Positions 59,364-64,000 of a stretch of DNA of 64,000 bases are shown piece after piece (positions within the stretch are counted from its first letter, which is position 1; the number at the start of each line of letters is the position of its first letter). The translations under genes and the position numbers were made by a program. The notes beneath the pieces are model-generated. The model saw only the letters and a program-made list of their open reading frames with translations. It had not been told where the DNA came from and did no database searches. The stretch is from Bryoerythrophyllum caledonicum (taxonomy: Eukaryota; Streptophyta; Bryopsida; Pottiales; Pottiaceae), in contig OZ020524.1 in NCBI GenBank assembly GCA_963971425.1, positions 1,645,773 to 1,709,772 on the forward strand, read 5' to 3'.

Positions 59364-61022
59364 TTAGTAATAGTAGTAGCGCGTGTAGTCCTGCCCGAGG
59401 ACAAAAGTAACCGGGTAGAGGTCCTCTTGTGGTGCTGGAGCTTTCTTTGCTTCCTTGGGCTTCTCTTCCTTCTTCTCTTCCTTCTTCTCCTCCTTCTTCT
59501 CCTCCTTCTTCTCTTCCTTCTTCTCTTCCTTCTTCTCTTCTTTCTTCTCGTCCTTCTTCTCACCGCCACCCCCACCTCCACCTCCACCTCCACCTCCACC
59601 ACCTCCTTTCTTCTTCTTCTTACCACCTCCACCTCCGCCGCCGCCGCCGCCACCTCCTCCCTTTGGTTTGTCCTCTCCTAATTCCTGTGATCACTTTCAC
59701 CTTGTTACTAGGAGAAGAGTATGTAATCAGTAAAAATCAAGCACCCAAACTCACAACTACTTCCCAGGTTTCCTCAGGATGACCTCCATGAATTTTTATT
59801 TAACAAAAACAAAAAGTGCTACTAACTGAAGCACCAAAACCCAGAGAGCATGTGGATAGAGTGCAAGTGATTGTGAGCATTTTAGGTTGGTATAACTTGG
59901 AAGTGAGAAGTTTGGCATACCTCCTTCTTCTCCTCCTTCTTCTCCTCCTTTTTTTCTTCCTTCTTCACCTCCTTCTTCTCCTCCTTCTTCTCCTCCTTCT
60001 TCACCTCCTTCTTGTCTTCCTTCTTGTCTTCCTTCTTGTCTTCCTTCTTCTTCTCCTCCTTCTTGGCAGGCGGTGGAGGCGGCGGCACGATCTCCGTCTG
60101 CTTGCCCGTCTTCCTGATGCGTCTGTACACCTCCTCCGTCGTCACGTTCCCGGTCACGGTCACGAGCTGCCCCGGAAAGTCCACCATGTACGACGTCGCC
60201 CCTGGTGCAGCAGCAGCACCACCACCACCACCACAAGGTTATGGTGTTGAATTGGACACAAAATGGTAGCTAGCTAGCAGGATTTTTTAAGAGTGATGTT
60301 TTACCGGGGATCTTGGCGGCCGCTCTCTTGACGGTGTGTGCACAGCCCTCGCAGTGCATCATCACCCGCAGGACCACCGTCTTCTCCGGCGTTTTCTGCA
60401 CCAGAAAAAGTTGTCACATTGACACCAGCGGAACCCAGCTTCAGCCACTTGATCAATGAGCACGATAGTCCCACGCTGATTACAACACTCAAACTCTTTC
60501 TCACTCAAGAATGTCCGTCTTCAATTCAACTCTACTTGAAGAAAACTCACTACTGTAGTACAAATGGGGCTGTTTCCGACACTCTAAACTCGACACTTTT
60601 ACATCGTTCACAACCTTTCGACACTGTCTCAAGAAAAGCGTCAAATTTGTGTGTCGAAAACAGCCGAATAATTTGTACTGGTGGAAGTTCGTTCCGAGGA
60701 CTAGCCTACTGAGCACTGGAAATGAATGTAAACATGTCTCATAAATCTTGGTTGCAAAAAGAACAAGAGGAAGCCTGTTCCAAGCCAGGACTCGCCAAAA
60801 ATTTGAGAAGAGGAGTCAGTATTGTCGAATTGCCAGCATTGAAGCTCCACACGTGTGCAGCTCATTGTCTAGATAGCAATTCTCATCTGAAAGCAGATTG
60901 TAGGCACACACATGACGCACGAGAGTACTAAGCTCTTGCTACGGACCAAGCACCGATCACTGTCACGTCTCCGACTGCATCCTAGAATGATCCAGGAGGA
61001 GCAAGATGGGTACCTCAGGCAT
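59364..61022 (-). CDS. Heavy-metal-associated (HMA domain) protein with Lys/Glu- and Gly-rich tail
   Basis: Plant HPP/HIPP family: an HMA (ferredoxin-like) domain binding Cu/Zn/Cd ions. Four exons join in phase: 61022-61014 (only MPE), 60395-60305, 60201-59921 and 59684-59364, giving 233 residues. The metal motif MHCEGCAHTVKRA (M-x-C-x-x-C) is intact, and VTGNVTTEEVYRRIRKTGK completes the fold. Then come a PPPPPP linker, a long (EEKK)n stretch, two Gly runs separated by KKKKK, more (EEKK)n, and a C-terminus ending in a Tyr run (YYYY). The prenylated HIPPs end in a CaaX box; this one does not, so it is HPP-like and presumably not farnesylated. The 9-base first exon rests on ATGCCTGAG|GTACCC and on frame. 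Confidence 0.85.
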
Positions 61023-62940
61023 CTTGACAGAAGTTGAGGGCGGTTCGCAGTTCCACCGGACCAAGCTCACGCTTCACACCTGCTCATCAACCTGCTCGAC
61101 ACCGGCTAAACCGCCTCCTAGACTAGATTATATAGCAGGAGCTCCTGCGACTCCAGGTCGGTGATAGAGACAGAAAAGGACTGAACCCGAGAGAAAACCA
61201 CAAGTACTGCACCATCTACCTAGTACTGTCGTGGTGTCTCCCCCAAAGAAAGACAGTTCGCTTGACTGCTTCTTCCAAGAGGAGGGGATGGTGCATCATT
61301 TGCAAGTGGAAGTGGTGCTGGTGAGGGCGATGACTTGGTCGTTGGCTGGACTTGCGATGACGTTTCCAGCGCTGATGCGCGCTTGAATCGTGCACTGGAC
61401 GGGCTGTACTCTCAAGTGTTGGGCATTCATCACCAGTGACCTCGGTCGCGGTCCATGTCCTTTGCCTTGTCCTCCCGGACTGTCGCCGAGTCGCGTGGAT
61501 TACTGGGCTTCCCTTACTACATTACACTTTCCCTCACGTTTCTTCCACAAGCGTCAAGCGAAGAGACAGGCAGCCTCAGACTTAACCCCCTTTCAAGGAC
61601 CAAGGCCTTTTGGAGGATTCTCCGTTGCCAGGGTGAACTGTTGGAGAATGTAATCCTAGGATGGGACCTTCAGATGATGTGGTAAAAAATTTGTGAATTT
61701 TGGTTGTATGGTTTGGAGGAGAATTGCAGTCAAAGTGGGGAAAAAATTGAACACTTGGTTCTTTCGGGGTTGAATATAGGAAGAAAGCGAGCATTTTTGG
61801 GTTTCATGCTCTCTTTTTAGTAATGAGTAGTTTTGGCAATCCATTTTCTTGGGTCATTTCCAATGGAAGCCAAATCTTCCTCGTCGTACTTGAGATTCTC
61901 GATGAATTGACCAGTAGCTCCCCCACACCTCTCACAAGCCAAGCCACTCTCCCCATATGGTCATGGTTACTAACATGAGATTATAAAATAGGGGGTGGTC
62001 ACCCTTTCTCACATCTAGGAAAACTTTGTTTTGATCCCAATGAATACATTATTTTTGAGATTGATTGCTTTTAATTTTCTATTTTACACATTTTTATTAG
62101 CAAATGGTCACAGAGGACACAAAGGAGGCGATTTTCTGTATTTTCAATGAGTGAAAGGTGACACTTTTTGAGTGAGAAACGATGGGCTTGGAGAACACCG
62201 AACATTGCATGTAGTGTGGACCATAGTAGTTCAAGTTTGTACACTAATTGGAAATATACATCCAATTGGCAAGTGGCACACACATGCTTGAAAACAAATA
62301 GCCAATCAAATTTTGACATGCATGTGCTTGATGCAGATCAGTGTGGGTGATCCACATCAATTATAAATCCACAGTATATTTAGTGTTTGGTGCAGTGATG
62401 GGGTACATTTTGCTACACATGGTGATTTCATGTGAAATAGGGTTTTTGTCTACTCTAAATTTTATGTGTAGTGTAGAATCACTATATGATTTAGAAATGC
62501 TATAAGTTTTTACCCTCAATGAATATGTTTGCCAACCATGTTGACAATGATCACCCTCTTTACCTTTTAAGGACGAGAGGTCCATAGGTGGTCACTTTTG
62601 GAGTGATTTGTGAATTGGTGGAGCCATACCTCATCTCTATTTGATCCGCGGCCTAATTTAAATTCCTTGGATCCTCGTGGTTCTAATGAATGCGGTGAGG
62701 ATGTACGCCGAAGTCTGGCAAGTGAACTATAGTGATGTTTGTAGTGACCTATCACAATGAGATGTACCCACTGTGTAGATGATATAGCAATTAGACGCGA
62801 TGAAATGTACCTATTTGCGGGATCTCTCAAACCTGGTCAAAGGCGTCGTCATGAAAAGGTCAAGCAATATAGAAAATTGTACTCTTGGTAAAAATCTTCA
62901 TCAAAAGTAAAAAGTGATAGCGCTTTCAAATCATAAAGTT
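61023..62940. other. Intergenic DNA
   Basis: Promoter of the HMA gene at the left, some moderate-GC DNA to 61,660 without a recognisable protein, then AT-rich sequence. Nothing else supported. Confidence 0.35.
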
Positions 62941-62973
62941 CCACTACACTAAACTTAAAATTTAGTGTAGTGG
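62941..62973. repeat. Perfect 13-bp-arm palindrome
   Basis: CCACTACACTAAA, a 7-base loop, then TTTAGTGTAGTGG. It matches the arms of the hairpin MITE at 49,682, so it may be a collapsed or terminal piece of that family. A transcription terminator is unlikely in this context. Confidence 0.7.
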
Positions 62974-63333
62974 GAGAGAGTTGATTTTACGGCTGGGACT
63001 GAAATACTCCTGGTTTGTGAGGTACCCCTTGTAGTTTAAGGTCAATTTGGACCATCTTTAATGATAAATTTGATGTAACAATGAGCACTAGTATCCGTGG
63101 TAGTCGTAGAAGCATGTTGGTGATGATAAGCAGTACTCCTTTATCTGATATTAGCCACATGTAGAATATCTAAGGAGACTAAGTTTCAAAGCTGGCAGTG
63201 ATCCATTAGAAACATGGCCTTTTTGCAGCTTTCAAGGCGTGCGCTGAGAGATTTTGTTTGAACACAGATTTGCACATACCGTATTTGTCCTGCAAACATA
63301 ACAGATTGGGCTACAGCAACTTCGAAGTTTCCT
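62974..63333. other. Intergenic DNA
   Basis: Nothing recognised. Confidence 0.3.
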
Positions 63334-63477
63334 ACCTTTTAACCCTTAAACGTCAGCACATTGAGATATTGAAATGACCTCCAAATGAAAGATGTTAGTT
63401 GTAGAACCTTTTAACCCTTAAACGTCAGCACATTGAGATATTGAAATGACCTCCAAATGAAAGATGTTAGTTGTAGA
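63334..63477. repeat. Tandem duplication, 72 bp x 2
   Basis: Two virtually identical 72-bp units, each beginning ACCTTTTAACCCTTAAACGT. The TTAACCCTTAAA start resembles the ends of the TTAA-flanked elements and matches the reverse complement of 33,713-33,730 over 18 bases. Near identity indicates a recent duplication. Confidence 0.95.
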
Positions 63478-64000
63478 ATTTTTGACCGGAAGGTGCAAGT
63501 CTTGGTAGACTTTAGCACTTGTTGGTATCCTACAGAGTAAAATACGTTCCTATACATACAGTTCCTGACTGATGTTTACAAGGGCTATTGTGAAGATATT
63601 TCTAGAAACTCCAAACTTGTTGGCTCTAAAGGTTCTTTCCCCTCTCTTTTTGCTTTTTGAAGTTTCACAAACTTTTCTCTCTTTTTGGAGTCACGTTATT
63701 GCTTTCCAGTCCTTGTGAAGGAATGTTCACTCCTTGATTATTCGGTTGATTCACCATCAGCCCATTTTTACATTTTCACAACAAATTCTTCTTTCGTGTA
63801 GCATGAATGACAATGAATAATATTTTTATGTATGTAGTTGTATCCTTTTCATTTAAATGCAGAAGAAACAATATTCATGCACGACGGAGAAATAGTTTTT
63901 CAGGAAATAAGGTGGAGTACCCTAAGGTGATATTGATTTTGTACATGAATGATTCTATAACCTTCAAATAAAATAAGTTGTGCAACATGTGTCATCATTT
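63478..64000. other. AT-rich end of window
   Basis: No feature supported. Confidence 0.3.

Noticed and set aside
59427-60269. Plus-strand Leu-, Ser/Pro- and Phe-rich frames
   Set aside because: Antisense readings of the (EEKK)n and Gly-rich exons of the HMA protein gene.

Overview
The window looks like nuclear DNA of a land plant. The genes have many short GT-AG introns, and the proteins read as plant orthologues. TTTAGGG/AAACCCTA telo-box motifs sit at several promoters, and the repeat landscape is plant-like. A non-seed plant (bryophyte grade) is a guess from the protein flavour and compact introns; the sequence does not prove it.

Left third (1-17,990): a GC-rich segment of unclear coding status; a TTAA-flanked DNA element; a 7-exon EFM4/METTL10-type lysine methyltransferase gene (5,018-7,367, +); an unrecognised 3-exon gene (8,125-9,085, +); and a 13-exon gene on the minus strand (9,500-16,804) for a 1,337-residue NT-C2/coiled-coil protein.

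Middle (18,000-28,600) is a transposon graveyard. It holds two PIF/Harbinger-like non-autonomous elements, a 5'-truncated LINE copy, a broken uL23 (RPL23A) gene piece, a Copia fossil carrying a Mutator-like MITE, and a tandemly amplified MITE end. The proteasome lid gene RPN9 follows (28,611-31,035, -).

35,055-47,713 is dominated by a very large, decayed LINE on the minus strand. ORF1 is followed by an ORF2 with an AP-type endonuclease, reverse transcriptase, a large unrecognised insert, RNase H, a CCHC knuckle and a C-terminal block that looks like a restriction-like (PD-D/ExK) endonuclease. Two nucleases in one LINE is the hallmark of the Dualen/RandI type. Two other pieces of its 3' end lie in the window, each with its own 12-bp target duplication.

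Right third (47,960-64,000): a second TTAA-flanked element; small hairpin MITEs; the RNA polymerase I stalk subunit RPA43 (52,299-54,642, -), divergent from a DRG2-type GTPase gene (55,101-57,921, +) that has a GC-AG intron; and a heavy-metal-associated HMA protein gene (59,364-61,022, -). The host genes are housekeeping (translation factor methylation, proteasome, Pol I, translational GTPase) and show no operon-like cooperation. The biological interest lies in the mobile elements.
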